From: Nocardia ninae NBRC 108245 | GTDB taxonomy: Bacteria > Actinomycetota > Actinomycetes > Mycobacteriales > Mycobacteriaceae | Reading direction: 5' to 3' | DNA: 64,000 bases | NCBI RefSeq assembly: GCF_007990755.1 | Contig: NZ_BJXA01000011.1 | Span: forward strand, 62,001 to 126,000 | Part shown: one piece after another, positions 8,684-16,382 of the stretch | Layout: each line of letters opens with the position of its first letter | Position numbering within the stretch: the stretch's first letter is position 1 | Notes under the pieces: generated by a model | Databases searched by the model: none | Seen by the model: only the letters and a program-made list of their open reading frames with translations | Told to the model about the DNA's origin: nothing | Program-made: the position numbers and the translations under genes

Positions 8684-8725
8684 AAAAAGATTGGCCACGG
8701 TTTCGCTTCGTGCGATCCGTGGCCA
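8684..8725 (-). terminator. intrinsic terminator (attenuator) in the whiB7 leader
   Basis: On the - strand, a perfect 9-bp stem TGGCCACGG / CCGTGGCCA (8717-8725 and 8692-8700, 16-nt loop) is followed by ATCTTTTT, with T5 at 8684-8688. It lies 22 nt after the stop of the 113-codon upstream ORF and about 75 nt before the whiB7 GTG. This is where whiB7/wblC genes are known to be controlled by premature termination. Confidence 0.85.
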
Positions 8726-8747
8726 GGAGGTCTGGGAGGGAGATTCC

Positions 8748-9089
8748 CTACCTAGGTATTCGACATCTCTGCCGAGTCCTGATCACGATCGCTTGGTTTG
8801 CGGGGCGGAGGCGTGCTGCCTGCAGATCCGCCGGCTCATAACCGGCGTCTGCTGCGATGACGACAACGTTGTCTGCCGTCGTGGTGACGACAGACGGGTG
8901 CCAGCTACCCGCGTTGGGCTTGTCCTGCATGACGGCGCAGCCATGGGCATGCATGGGCGCGAGTTGCGCCTGCGTGCCGAACGCACCGATTTCGGACAGA
9001 CCGATCCCCTGCAAGGCGAGGATCCCCCGGGAGGCCGACATGGGTGTATTCACCGCAACGTCGCTGCCGCTGAAGTAATTGCTGTTCAC
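8748..9089 (-). CDS. leader ORF (uORF) of whiB7, 113 codons
   Basis: A 113-residue reading frame starting at GTG 9089 with a very strong Shine-Dalgarno GGAGGGAGG (9095-9103) at 5-nt spacing; it begins MNSNYFSGSDVAVNT. I recognise no domain. Most of the frame has GC-rich third positions, but the final ten codons are AGG ACT CGG CAG AGA TGT CGA ATA CCT AGG, a concentration of codons that are rare in such genomes. The TAG stop (8748-8750) is 22 nt before the leader terminator. The likely role is a translation-rate sensor for whiB7 attenuation rather than a functional protein. The frame continues upstream to a GTG or TTG near 9191, but the strong RBS favours 9089. Confidence 0.65.
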   Translation of the reverse strand: MNSNYFSGSDVAVNTPMSASRGILALQGIGLSEIGAFGTQAQLAPMHAHGCAVMQDKPNAGSWHPSVVTTTADNVVVIAADAGYEPADLQAARLRPANQAIVIRTRQRCRIPR

Positions 9090-9162
9090 GTCTGCCTCCC
9101 TCCATAACTCGTTGTGTCTGATGACTGTGCGCGCCGGGATGACCTCCCGGTGCGTAGAACCC

Positions 9163-9199
9163 ACCATAGGCAAGTTCGCCAAACGGTACAACCTATTTT
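9163..9199 (-). promoter_or_regulatory. whiB7 promoter with AT-rich WhiB7-type box
   Basis: Read on the - strand: AAAATAGG (9192-9199) directly followed by TTGTAC (-35, 9186-9191), a 17-bp spacer and TATGGT (-10, 9163-9168). The AT-rich run touching the -35 element is the arrangement expected of WhiB7-activated promoters, consistent with autoregulation. It begins at the last bases of uvrD2. Transcription would start near 9156, giving a leader of ~547 nt. Confidence 0.65.
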
Positions 9200-11374
9200 C
9201 TACCTGCGGTTTTGGGGTCTTGCGCGCAGCCGTGAAGCGATGATCGCGAGCACGTCGGCGCCGTACTGTTCGAGCTTCTTCGCGCCGATCCCGGCGATCG
9301 CGGCCAGCGCGGCGTCGTCACCTGGGAGTTGTTCGGCGATGGCGGTCAGCGTGGTGTCGGTGAACACCACGAATTCGCGCACCTGCAACGCCTGCGCCTT
9401 CTCGGCGCGCCACTCCTGCAGTGCCACCAACAGCTCGGCGTCGAGGTCCGCCGGACAACGCCGACAGCGGCCGAGCATAGTCGCATAGGTGCCGATGAGT
9501 GGCTTCGCACACACTCGGCAGGTGGGGCGGATGCCTTTCGCGGTCTCCGAGACCGGCACCGCGATCCGGGAAGCCGGGGAATCATCGGGCACGAGGCCGT
9601 TGAGGAACCGAGATCGGCGCCGGGTGCGCCGCTTGCCCTCACCGCGGGCCAGCGCCCAGGACAGCTGCAGATGTACCCGCGCCCTGGTCACGCCGACGTA
9701 GAGCAGCCGCCGTTCCTCTTCCAGTTTCGCCTCGTCGCCGACCGAGCCGTCGTCGGCGAGCACGTGCGCGATCGGCAGGGTGCCGTCGGCGACCCCGACC
9801 AGGAAGACCGCGTCCCACTCCAGCCCCTTGGCGGCGTGCAGCGAGGCGAGCGTGACGCCCTGCACGGTCGGTGGGTGCCGCGCCTCGGTCCGGGCGGCCA
9901 GCTCACGCAGCAGGCCGGGCAGGTCGAGCTTCTCGTCGTGCTCGACCAGTTCCTCGGTCAGGGTGACCAGCGCGACGAGCGAGGCCCATTTCTCCCTGGC
10001 CTGGACACCGGCCGGTTCGGCCGTGGTCAGGCCGAGCGGGGCCAGCACCGCGCGCACCAGGGTGACCAGCGCGGCGCCGCTGCGCGCCTCGCCGGGCAGG
10101 TCGTCACGCGAGGCGGCCTGGCGCAACGCCGAAACAGCCTGCCTGACTTCGGCACGCGAGAAGAAGCCTTCACCGCCGCGCACCTGATAGGGGATGCCGC
10201 GTTCGGTGAGCGCCTGCTCATAGCTCTCGGACTGCGCGTTGATCCGGTAGAGCACGGCGATCTCGGCGGCGGGCGTGCCCGCATCGATCAGCCGCTTGAT
10301 CGACTTGGCCACCGCGGCGGCCTCGGCGGGGCCGTCCTCGAACTCGGCGAAGACCGGCTCGGGTCCGTCCGGGCGCTGGCCGATCAGTTGCAGCCGGGTG
10401 CCCGCGATGCGGCCCCGTGCCACACCGATCACCCGGTTCGCCAGCGACACCACCTGCGGGGTCGAGCGGTAGTCGCGTTCCAGGCGGACCACGGTGGCGT
10501 CGGGGAAGCGGCGGGAAAAGTCGAGCAGGTAGCCGGGGGTCGCGCCCGTGAACGAGTAGATCGTCTGGTTGGCGTCGCCGACCACGGTCAGGTCGTCGCG
10601 GTCGCCGAGCCAGGCGTCGAGCACGCGCTGCTGCAGCGGGGTGACGTCCTGGTATTCGTCGACGACGAAACTGCGATAGCGGCCGCGGAATTCGTCGGCC
10701 ACCGCCGGATAGTCCTCCAGCGCCGCCGCGGTGTGCAGCAGCAGATCGTCGAAGTCGAGCAGCAGTCCGTCCGGCGTGGCCTTGAGCTTCTCGTAGCCCG
10801 CGTAGACCTCGGCGACCCGTAGCGCGTCGTACGGCGTCTCGCGACGGTTCTTGGCCACCGCCGCCGGATAGTCCTCGGGGGCGATGAGCGAGGCCTTCGC
10901 CCACTCGATTTCGCTCAGCAGGTCACGCACGCTGTCGGTGGCCGAGGAGAGCCCGGCCCGGTTCGCCGCCTGCGCGACGATCGGGAACTTGCCGTCGATC
11001 AGCCGCCACGGCACGTCGCCGACGATCTGCGGCCAGAAGTATTTGAGCTGGCGCAGCGCGGCCGCGTGGAAGGTGCGCGCCTGCACCTGGTTCGCGTCAC
11101 CACCCAGGCCGAGGGCGCGCAACCGGCTGCGCAGCTCCCCCGCCGCCCGTGCGGTGAAGGTCACCGCCAGCACCTGATCGGCCTTCACGTGTCCCGCGGA
11201 GACCAGGTGCGCGATGCGATGGGTGATGGTCCTGGTCTTGCCGGTGCCCGCCCCCGCGAGTACGCACACCGGACCCCGTGGCGCGCGCACGGCGGCGGCC
11301 TGTTCGGGGTCGAGCGAGTCCAGCTCGAGGCCGGTCGGTCGGTGTGTACTGGTTGACGACACGGCACCCATCAT
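9200..11374 (-). CDS. uvrD2: ATP-dependent DNA helicase UvrD2
   Basis: A 724-residue superfamily 1 helicase. Walker [10 protein letters not shown], Walker [14 protein letters not shown], motif [16 protein letters not shown] and motif [10 protein letters not shown] are intact. The C-terminal part has the tetracysteine element typical of UvrD2 (CRVCAKPL ... CRRCPADL), then an HRDC domain ending [23 protein letters not shown]. It unwinds DNA 3'-5' in repair and replication. Start ATG 11374 (or the adjacent ATG 11371) is chosen over the upstream 11431, as the extension lacks family character. It is divergent from the LtrA-family gene with ~50 bp between starts. Confidence 0.95.
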   Translation of the reverse strand: MMGAVSSTSTHRPTGLELDSLDPEQAAAVRAPRGPVCVLAGAGTGKTRTITHRIAHLVSAGHVKADQVLAVTFTARAAGELRSRLRALGLGGDANQVQARTFHAAALRQLKYFWPQIVGDVPWRLIDGKFPIVAQAANRAGLSSATDSVRDLLSEIEWAKASLIAPEDYPAAVAKNRRETPYDALRVAEVYAGYEKLKATPDGLLLDFDDLLLHTAAALEDYPAVADEFRGRYRSFVVDEYQDVTPLQQRVLDAWLGDRDDLTVVGDANQTIYSFTGATPGYLLDFSRRFPDATVVRLERDYRSTPQVVSLANRVIGVARGRIAGTRLQLIGQRPDGPEPVFAEFEDGPAEAAAVAKSIKRLIDAGTPAAEIAVLYRINAQSESYEQALTERGIPYQVRGGEGFFSRAEVRQAVSALRQAASRDDLPGEARSGAALVTLVRAVLAPLGLTTAEPAGVQAREKWASLVALVTLTEELVEHDEKLDLPGLLRELAARTEARHPPTVQGVTLASLHAAKGLEWDAVFLVGVADGTLPIAHVLADDGSVGDEAKLEEERRLLYVGVTRARVHLQLSWALARGEGKRRTRRRSRFLNGLVPDDSPASRIAVPVSETAKGIRPTCRVCAKPLIGTYATMLGRCRRCPADLDAELLVALQEWRAEKAQALQVREFVVFTDTTLTAIAEQLPGDDAALAAIAGIGAKKLEQYGADVLAIIASRLRARPQNRR

Positions 11375-11422
11375 GACAGTGAGCGCCGACAACTCACGCG
11401 GCCCGCGCAATACTCTCGCCTC

Positions 11423-12682
11423 GTGGCACACGACACGCCGTCAACGGACGCACAACCGACCGACCGGCACGCGACCTGGATGGAACTGTTCTTCGACCTG
11501 GTCGCGGTCGCCGGGATCGGCCAGCTCACCCACCTGCTGCACCGTGGGCCCTCGCTCGGCGACTTCGGCCTGTATCTGCTGCTCTACCTGGCCTTCTGGA
11601 CGGCCTGGGCATGCATGATGCTGTACGGCAACATCGCGCGCGACCAGACCAGGATCCGGCTGATGCTGGCGGCGATGCTCGGCCTCGGCGTGATGGCGAG
11701 CGCGGTCGCGGGGATTCCGGACCGGCACGCGACCACCTTCGCGGCGGTCTACGTGCTCGTGCGCATGGTCGCCGCGCAGGTCTGGGGCCGCGGCACGCTG
11801 GTGGTCGACTGGCCGATCGCGCAACTGTCCGTCGGTGTATTGCCGTGGATCGTCTCGCTGTGGGTGCCCGAGCCGTGGAAGTACGGCCTCTGGGCGCTGG
11901 GCCTCGCGCTGGATCTGTGGCTGATGTTCGCGATGACCGGCGAGCGGATGCTGGCAGGTGCGCAGGAGGCGATCGATCGCAGACTGGGCAACTCGCGCCG
12001 GTTCCGGAATGTCGAGCCGCCGAAAATCAAGGCACTGCATGCCGATTCGGCGCATCTCGGCGAACGCCTCGGGCTGTACGTGATCATCGTGCTCGGCGAG
12101 GGTGTCATCGCGGTGATCGCCGCCGTGGGCGGCGTGCGGTGGCACGCACCGGTGCTCGCCCTCGGCTTCGGCGCGTTCGTGGTCCTGGCGAGCCTGTGGG
12201 CGCTCACCCTGATGTACGGCTTCGTGCCACGCCTGATGACCGGTATCGACCCGGACGGCTCGCTACCGAGGCAACACGCGATGGCGATGCACTGCTGGAT
12301 CACCGCCGCGATCGCCACCATCACCGCGGGTCTCGGGCTGGCCGTCGAGCATGCGGACGGGCACGTGTCCACCGGGATCGGGTGGTCGCTCGGTGGCGGC
12401 GCGGCCGCGTACTTCGTGATCACCGGACTCGGCGGCGCGCGCAGCGGGGCGGGGTGGCGCTGGATGCTGACCTGGCCGCTGCCGTGTGCGGTGCTCGCGG
12501 TGCTGCTCGGCGCGTTCGGTCCGCACCTCGGGGCGCTCGGACTGGTGTACGGCGTGGTGGCGCTGTTCCTGTGGGCGGTGCTGTGCCAGACGTATGCCGC
12601 AGGGCAGTGGGGCCTCGGATCCGATCGCCGCAGGCGGTGGCGGCGGCCGAACCACGGTCTCGCGATCGACGAGATGCTATAG
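11423..12682 (+). CDS. low temperature requirement protein A (LtrA) family membrane protein
   Basis: A 419-residue integral membrane protein of the LtrA family (PF06772). The N-terminal [22 protein letters not shown] is the family signature, followed by about ten hydrophobic segments. The central soluble loop contains [28 protein letters not shown], the second conserved block. The function is unknown beyond an association with growth at low temperature in Listeria. GTG 11423 has no Shine-Dalgarno; TACTCT at 11411-11416 lies exactly 6 nt before it, suggesting a leaderless mRNA. Its end overlaps the convergent MarR gene by 6 bp. Confidence 0.85.
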   Translation: MAHDTPSTDAQPTDRHATWMELFFDLVAVAGIGQLTHLLHRGPSLGDFGLYLLLYLAFWTAWACMMLYGNIARDQTRIRLMLAAMLGLGVMASAVAGIPDRHATTFAAVYVLVRMVAAQVWGRGTLVVDWPIAQLSVGVLPWIVSLWVPEPWKYGLWALGLALDLWLMFAMTGERMLAGAQEAIDRRLGNSRRFRNVEPPKIKALHADSAHLGERLGLYVIIVLGEGVIAVIAAVGGVRWHAPVLALGFGAFVVLASLWALTLMYGFVPRLMTGIDPDGSLPRQHAMAMHCWITAAIATITAGLGLAVEHADGHVSTGIGWSLGGGAAAYFVITGLGGARSGAGWRWMLTWPLPCAVLAVLLGAFGPHLGALGLVYGVVALFLWAVLCQTYAAGQWGLGSDRRRRWRRPNHGLAIDEML

Positions 12683-13135
12683 CCGCCGGTCGCGCAGTCG
12701 CCGCAGATCGACGCCGAATTGCCCGGTCCGCGGCCCGAGCGGACCGAAGAACTCGCGGTCACAGGCTTGCACCGCGACCACCGCCCGATTCGCCAGTGCC
12801 GCACCGGCTTCGGTGGGCACCAGCGACTTCGCCCGCCGATCACTCGGATGATCGCGCCGCTCGACCAGGCCCTTCTGTTCGAGTACGCGCAGCACCTGGG
12901 AGGTCATCATCGGGTCGGTGGCGGCCTGCGCGGCGAGATCACGCTGCATGACCGGATCGCCTGCGACCGCAAGGTAGGTGAGCGAGGTGAGCAGCACGAA
13001 CTGCACGTGGGTGAGCTCGAATGGTGCCAGCGCCGCGCGCTGGGCGGCCTGCCAGCGGTTGGTCACCTGCCAGAGCAGCAGGCCCGGACCTTCGTCGGCG
13101 TGTTCGAATTCGCTGCGTAGCCCATTGTTTCGCAT
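12677..13135 (-). CDS. MarR family transcriptional regulator
   Basis: A 152-residue winged-helix regulator. The MarR core is clear: FELTHVQFVLLTSLTYLA, QRDLAAQAATDPMMTSQVLRVLEQKGLVERRDHPSDRRAKSL (recognition helix plus the D-x-R wing) and PTEAGAALANRAV. Such proteins usually bind palindromic operators and are released by small phenolic ligands. The start ATG has GAGG about 8 nt upstream. It follows the small gene at 13145-13381 by 9 nt and is probably co-transcribed with it. Confidence 0.9.
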   Translation of the reverse strand: MRNNGLRSEFEHADEGPGLLLWQVTNRWQAAQRAALAPFELTHVQFVLLTSLTYLAVAGDPVMQRDLAAQAATDPMMTSQVLRVLEQKGLVERRDHPSDRRAKSLVPTEAGAALANRAVVAVQACDREFFGPLGPRTGQFGVDLRRLRDRRL

Positions 13136-13144
13136 CGGCCTGCC

Positions 13145-13381
13145 TCACTCGCCTGACATCGCTGCCGCGATCACCGCATGGTCGTGTTCGGTGAGTTGTA
13201 TCAGGCCGCGGCGCAATATCATTCCCCAGTTCGGGGTGCTCGTCAGCGCCAGTTCGCCGCGCAGGTCGTTGATCGCGACCTCCTCGGCGGCGGTCCGATA
13301 GCTGACCGAGCGGCGCCACGGTCGGAAGCAGCTGCAGTCCGGCCGGTCGACCGGGTGGGCCTGCCAGGCGGGGGCGGTCAT
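13145..13381 (-). CDS. small hypothetical protein upstream of MarR gene
   Basis: A 78-residue protein (MTAPAWQAHPVDRPDCSCFRPWRRS... ending HAVIAAAMSGE) that I do not recognise. It has a CxC pair near residue 17, a conserved-looking TPNWGMILRRGLIQLTEHDHAVIAAA and no signal peptide. ATG 13381 is preferred because the longer frame (to 13627) runs antisense across the mycoredoxin gene. It ends 9 nt before the MarR start, so the pair looks like an operon. Confidence 0.5.
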   Translation of the reverse strand: MTAPAWQAHPVDRPDCSCFRPWRRSVSYRTAAEEVAINDLRGELALTSTPNWGMILRRGLIQLTEHDHAVIAAAMSGE

Positions 13382-13459
13382 CGATGGTGCCGATCGAGGT
13401 GGAGGCACGGATCGGCGACCACGCGGAACACCATCGGCCCTGGCAGCGTTGCATCCTTC

Positions 13460-13717
13460 GTGACTGACGCAACCCCCGACCTGACGATGTACTCGACCAC
13501 CTGGTGCGGTTACTGCCGCAGGCTGAAGAAGCAGCTGGACGAGTCCGGTATCAGCTACATCGAGATCGACATCGAACAAGATCCGGCGTCGGCCGAGTTC
13601 GTCGGCAGCGTCAACGGCGGCAACCATGTGGTGCCGACGGTGAAGTTCGCGGACGGCTCGACGGCGACCAATCCGTCGCTGGTGGACGTCAAGAAGGCGC
13701 TCGCCGCACTAGCCTGA
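13460..13717 (+). CDS. mrx1: mycoredoxin-1-type glutaredoxin-like protein
   Basis: An 85-residue thioredoxin-fold protein with the mycoredoxin active site WCGYC (TMYSTTWCGYCRRL), the cis-Pro segment VPTVKFADGS and EFVGSVNGGN, closely matching Rv3198A. Mycoredoxins reduce mycothiol mixed disulfides using mycothiol, so this supports a mycothiol-producing actinobacterium. GTG 13460 gives the expected length (M. tuberculosis protein ~84 residues). The position next to uvrD2 and nudC matches the mycobacterial order, although the LtrA, MarR and small-protein genes intervene here. Confidence 0.93.
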   Translation: MTDATPDLTMYSTTWCGYCRRLKKQLDESGISYIEIDIEQDPASAEFVGSVNGGNHVVPTVKFADGSTATNPSLVDVKKALAALA

Positions 13718-13783
13718 TCAGCCCCGCCGTGCCGACACGGCATGCATTAGCCTCCGCAAGTCCTGCTGAACCCCTGCATCCGC

Positions 13784-13803
13784 GCGGGCCGTCCCCGGCC
13801 CGC
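13784..13803. terminator. short GC-rich hairpin between mrx1 and nudC
   Basis: GCGGGCC (13784-13790) and GGCCCGC (13797-13803) form a perfect 7-bp stem with a 6-nt loop in the gap between two convergent genes. There is no U-tract. Confidence 0.35.
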
Positions 13804-13828
13804 CGCGGTCGTTTCGCGCGCGCCGAAC

Positions 13829-14728
13829 TCAGTCGAGCGCGGCCCAGGATTCCATGATGGTGCGGGCGATGGAGATCGAACCCGGCAGCAACAGCCGCGC
13901 GCCCGAACCCCGCGCCGACCAGTCCCCCGCCGCCAGCGCCGCGCGCACCTCGTCCCGGGTGAACCAGTGCGCCTCGGCGATCTCCCCGTCGGAGAAGACC
14001 AGCGGCTGCGCCGGATCACCGACCGCCGCGAACCCGAGCATCAGCGAGCGCGGGAACGGCCACGGCTGGCTACCCAGGTAGTGGATGTCGCGGACATCGA
14101 CGCCGACCTCCTCCTTCACCTCCCGCTCGACGCACCGCTCCAACGACTCCCCCGCCTCGACGAACCCGGCGAGCAGCGAGAACAGCGTCTCCGGCCAGCT
14201 GTGCTGCCGCGCGAGCAGCACCCGGTCGGCGCCGTCGTGAATCAGGCAGATGACCGCGGGATCGATCCGCGGGAACTCCTCGTAACCGCTCTCGGTGACC
14301 CGCGACCAGCCACCCTTGCTCGACGTGGTGGCGGTGCCGTCGGCGCTGTTGAATCCGGCCTTGTCATGCCAGTTCAGCAGGGCGACCGCGGTGGAGAGCA
14401 CCCCGGCGGTGAGATCGTCGACCGTGTTCGACATGCCGCGCAGGTCGGTCAGCGAGCCGGTCAGTTCCCGATCACGCACCGCCCACAGGTGCACACCGTC
14501 GATACCGAGGAACACCGCGTCGGGGCTCGGCTCGGGCGACAGGTCGATGGCCTTGTCCAGGACGAGCGCGCCGTTCTCGAATCTGACCTGGCCGCGCGCG
14601 TTCACCCGCAGCAGCTTGGCGTCGCGCCAGCCTTCCAGTAGGGCCTGCGCATCGGCCCGAGTCTCCTCGGCGCGATCGAGCACGGAACGGGACAGCAAGG
14701 GCACACCATTGAGCTGAAAGACCGGCAC
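13829..14728 (-). CDS. nudC: NAD(+) diphosphatase / Nudix hydrolase NudC
   Basis: A 299-residue NudC. The Nudix box is complete (GFVEAGESLERCVEREVKEEVGV, fitting GX5EX7REUXEEXGU) and is followed by the NudC-specific SQPWPFPRSLM. NudC hydrolyses NAD(H) to NMN(H) and AMP and can remove NAD caps from RNA. The zinc-ribbon region is degenerate: between NWHDKAG and EEFPRIDPAV the four expected cysteines are absent, as I recall for the mycobacterial enzyme. The GTG start has TAGTCT exactly 6 nt upstream, so a leaderless mRNA is likely. Counterpart of Rv3199c. Confidence 0.92.
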   Translation of the reverse strand: MPVFQLNGVPLLSRSVLDRAEETRADAQALLEGWRDAKLLRVNARGQVRFENGALVLDKAIDLSPEPSPDAVFLGIDGVHLWAVRDRELTGSLTDLRGMSNTVDDLTAGVLSTAVALLNWHDKAGFNSADGTATTSSKGGWSRVTESGYEEFPRIDPAVICLIHDGADRVLLARQHSWPETLFSLLAGFVEAGESLERCVEREVKEEVGVDVRDIHYLGSQPWPFPRSLMLGFAAVGDPAQPLVFSDGEIAEAHWFTRDEVRAALAAGDWSARGSGARLLLPGSISIARTIMESWAALD

Positions 14729-14773
14729 CCTCCGAGACTATCGCGCCGAACGGCCGGCACCCGTGGCGCGGCC

Positions 14774-15838
14774 TTACTTGGCCGTGCGGCGGATGTAGAG
14801 CAGCTTGTCGCTGCCCTCGAGCGAGTCCACTTCCGGCTCGCCCACCCGGACCAGCACGCCCGCGCGCACCACGCCGAGCACAATGTCGCTCAGATGCCGT
14901 GGGGAGCCGCCGATCTCCGAGGGGTCGACATCGCGCTCGGCGATCGCGAACCCCTCCTCCGGGGTGAGCAGGTCCTCCATCATCTCGACCACCGAGGGCG
15001 TCGTCGTCGCGACACCGAGCAGCCGGCCCGCCGTCTCCGAGGAGACCACCACCGAGTCGGCGCCGGACTGGCGGACCAGGTGGGTGTTCTCCGCCTCGCG
15101 GATCGCGACCACGATCTTGGCGCTCTTGGTGAGCTCACGGGCGGTGAGGGTGACCAGCACGGCGGTGTCGTCGCGATTGGTCGCGACCACCACCGAGGAC
15201 GCGTTCTGCACGCCGGCCAGCCGCTGCACGTCGGACTGGGTCGCCGAGCCGTGCACCGTCACCAGGCCCGCGTTCGCGGCGGCCTCCAGCGCGATCACGT
15301 CGGTGTCGACCACCACGATGTCGGCGGGCTGCACGTTGTCGCCGAGCATCGCGTCGATCGCGGTCCGTCCCTTCGTGCCGTATCCGACGACCACGGTGTG
15401 ATTGCGCACGCTGTGCCTCCATCGCTGAATCTTGAAAGCCTGCCGGGACCGTTCCGTCAGCACGCCGAGGGTGGTACCGACGAGCACAATGAGGAACAGC
15501 ACACGCAGCGGCGTGATGATGATGATGTTGGCCAGTCGCGCCTGCGGCGTGATCGGCGCGATATCGCCGTAACCGGTGGTCGACAGCGACACCGTGGCGT
15601 AATAGAACGCGTCGAGAAACGACAGCGGATCGCCGGAATTGTCGCGGTAACCGTCCCGGCCGATGAACACCACCAGGGCCGCGGTGAACAGCAGCCCGAT
15701 CGCGAACAACACGCGGCGGGTCAGCGAAATCCACGGGCTGGTCTGCACTTCCGGGATGCGCAGCACGCCGACCAACGCGAAATGCGGGCGATTCGACAGC
15801 CCGAGCGTGCGCGCTCGATCACCGAACAGCGGACTCAC
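14774..15838 (-). CDS. potassium channel family protein with RCK (TrkA-N/TrkA-C) domains
   Basis: A 354-residue two-helix K+ channel subunit. TM1 lies at about residues 40-62, the pore helix and selectivity filter follow (TVSLSTTGYGDIAP), and TM2 lies at about 103-127. A cytoplasmic RCK domain has a Rossmann fingerprint (VVVGYGTKGR) and acidic nucleotide-binding residues (VVVDTD), and the TrkA-C-like region reaches the C-terminus. It should form a tetrameric, ligand-gated K+ channel. Counterpart of Rv3200c. The start codon is GTG. It is divergent from the DoxX-like gene. Confidence 0.92.
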   Translation of the reverse strand: MSPLFGDRARTLGLSNRPHFALVGVLRIPEVQTSPWISLTRRVLFAIGLLFTAALVVFIGRDGYRDNSGDPLSFLDAFYYATVSLSTTGYGDIAPITPQARLANIIIITPLRVLFLIVLVGTTLGVLTERSRQAFKIQRWRHSVRNHTVVVGYGTKGRTAIDAMLGDNVQPADIVVVDTDVIALEAAANAGLVTVHGSATQSDVQRLAGVQNASSVVVATNRDDTAVLVTLTARELTKSAKIVVAIREAENTHLVRQSGADSVVVSSETAGRLLGVATTTPSVVEMMEDLLTPEEGFAIAERDVDPSEIGGSPRHLSDIVLGVVRAGVLVRVGEPEVDSLEGSDKLLYIRRTAK

Positions 15839-15968
15839 CCGCCCTGGTATTCAACGAGTCGGCGGTACCCGGCTCTGCTTGTCCCTCCAGCACAGCACGG
15901 GAGCCTACCTGTTTCCCGGGATACCACCCGGTCTCGACGCGAACACCCGCAGAATGCGAAGGTGCCTC

Positions 15969-16382
15969 ATGGCAGAAAACGCTCACGTACCTACCCGCGC
16001 CGCCGGTCGGCGCCCCGCACTGGCCATCGCCGCCCTGCTGTTCCCCATGGGGGTCCTGCACTTCGTCGCGCCCAAGTTCTTCGACGGGATCGTGCCCCGC
16101 GCGCTGCCCGGCGAGGCGCGCAACTACACCTATGCCTCGGGCGTCGCCGAGATCGGGGTCGCCGCGGCGCTGGCGATCCCGCGGACGCGTGGCCTCGGCG
16201 GGCGGCTGGCCGCGCTGCTGTTCATCGCGGTGTTCCCCGCGAACGTGCAGATGGCCGTCGACACGCTCGGCAACAAGAAGGCCTCGCAGCTGATGAAGGT
16301 CGGCACGGTGCTGCGGCTGCCGCTGCAGGTTCCGCTGATCATCCAGGCGTTGAAGGTGAGCCGGTCGGCGCGGAATTCCTGA
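15969..16382 (+). CDS. DoxX-like small membrane protein
   Basis: A 137-residue protein with four hydrophobic segments (about 16-35, 53-70, 76-95 and 110-128). The pattern FPMGVLHFVAPKFFDGIVPR and YASGVAEIGVAAALAIPRTRGLGGRLAALLFIAVFPANVQMA is typical of DoxX/DUF417-like integral membrane proteins. Function unknown. ATG 15969 is chosen with GAAGG about 7 nt upstream; the frame is open to 15663 without conserved sequence. Its 3' end overlaps the convergent adnB by 44 bp (16339-16382). Confidence 0.75.
   Translation: MAENAHVPTRAAGRRPALAIAALLFPMGVLHFVAPKFFDGIVPRALPGEARNYTYASGVAEIGVAAALAIPRTRGLGGRLAALLFIAVFPANVQMAVDTLGNKKASQLMKVGTVLRLPLQVPLIIQALKVSRSARNS

Noticed and set aside
8748-9191. Longer start for the whiB7 leader ORF near 9191
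   Set aside because: It would begin inside the predicted promoter, upstream of the likely transcription start, whereas GTG 9089 has a near-perfect RBS.
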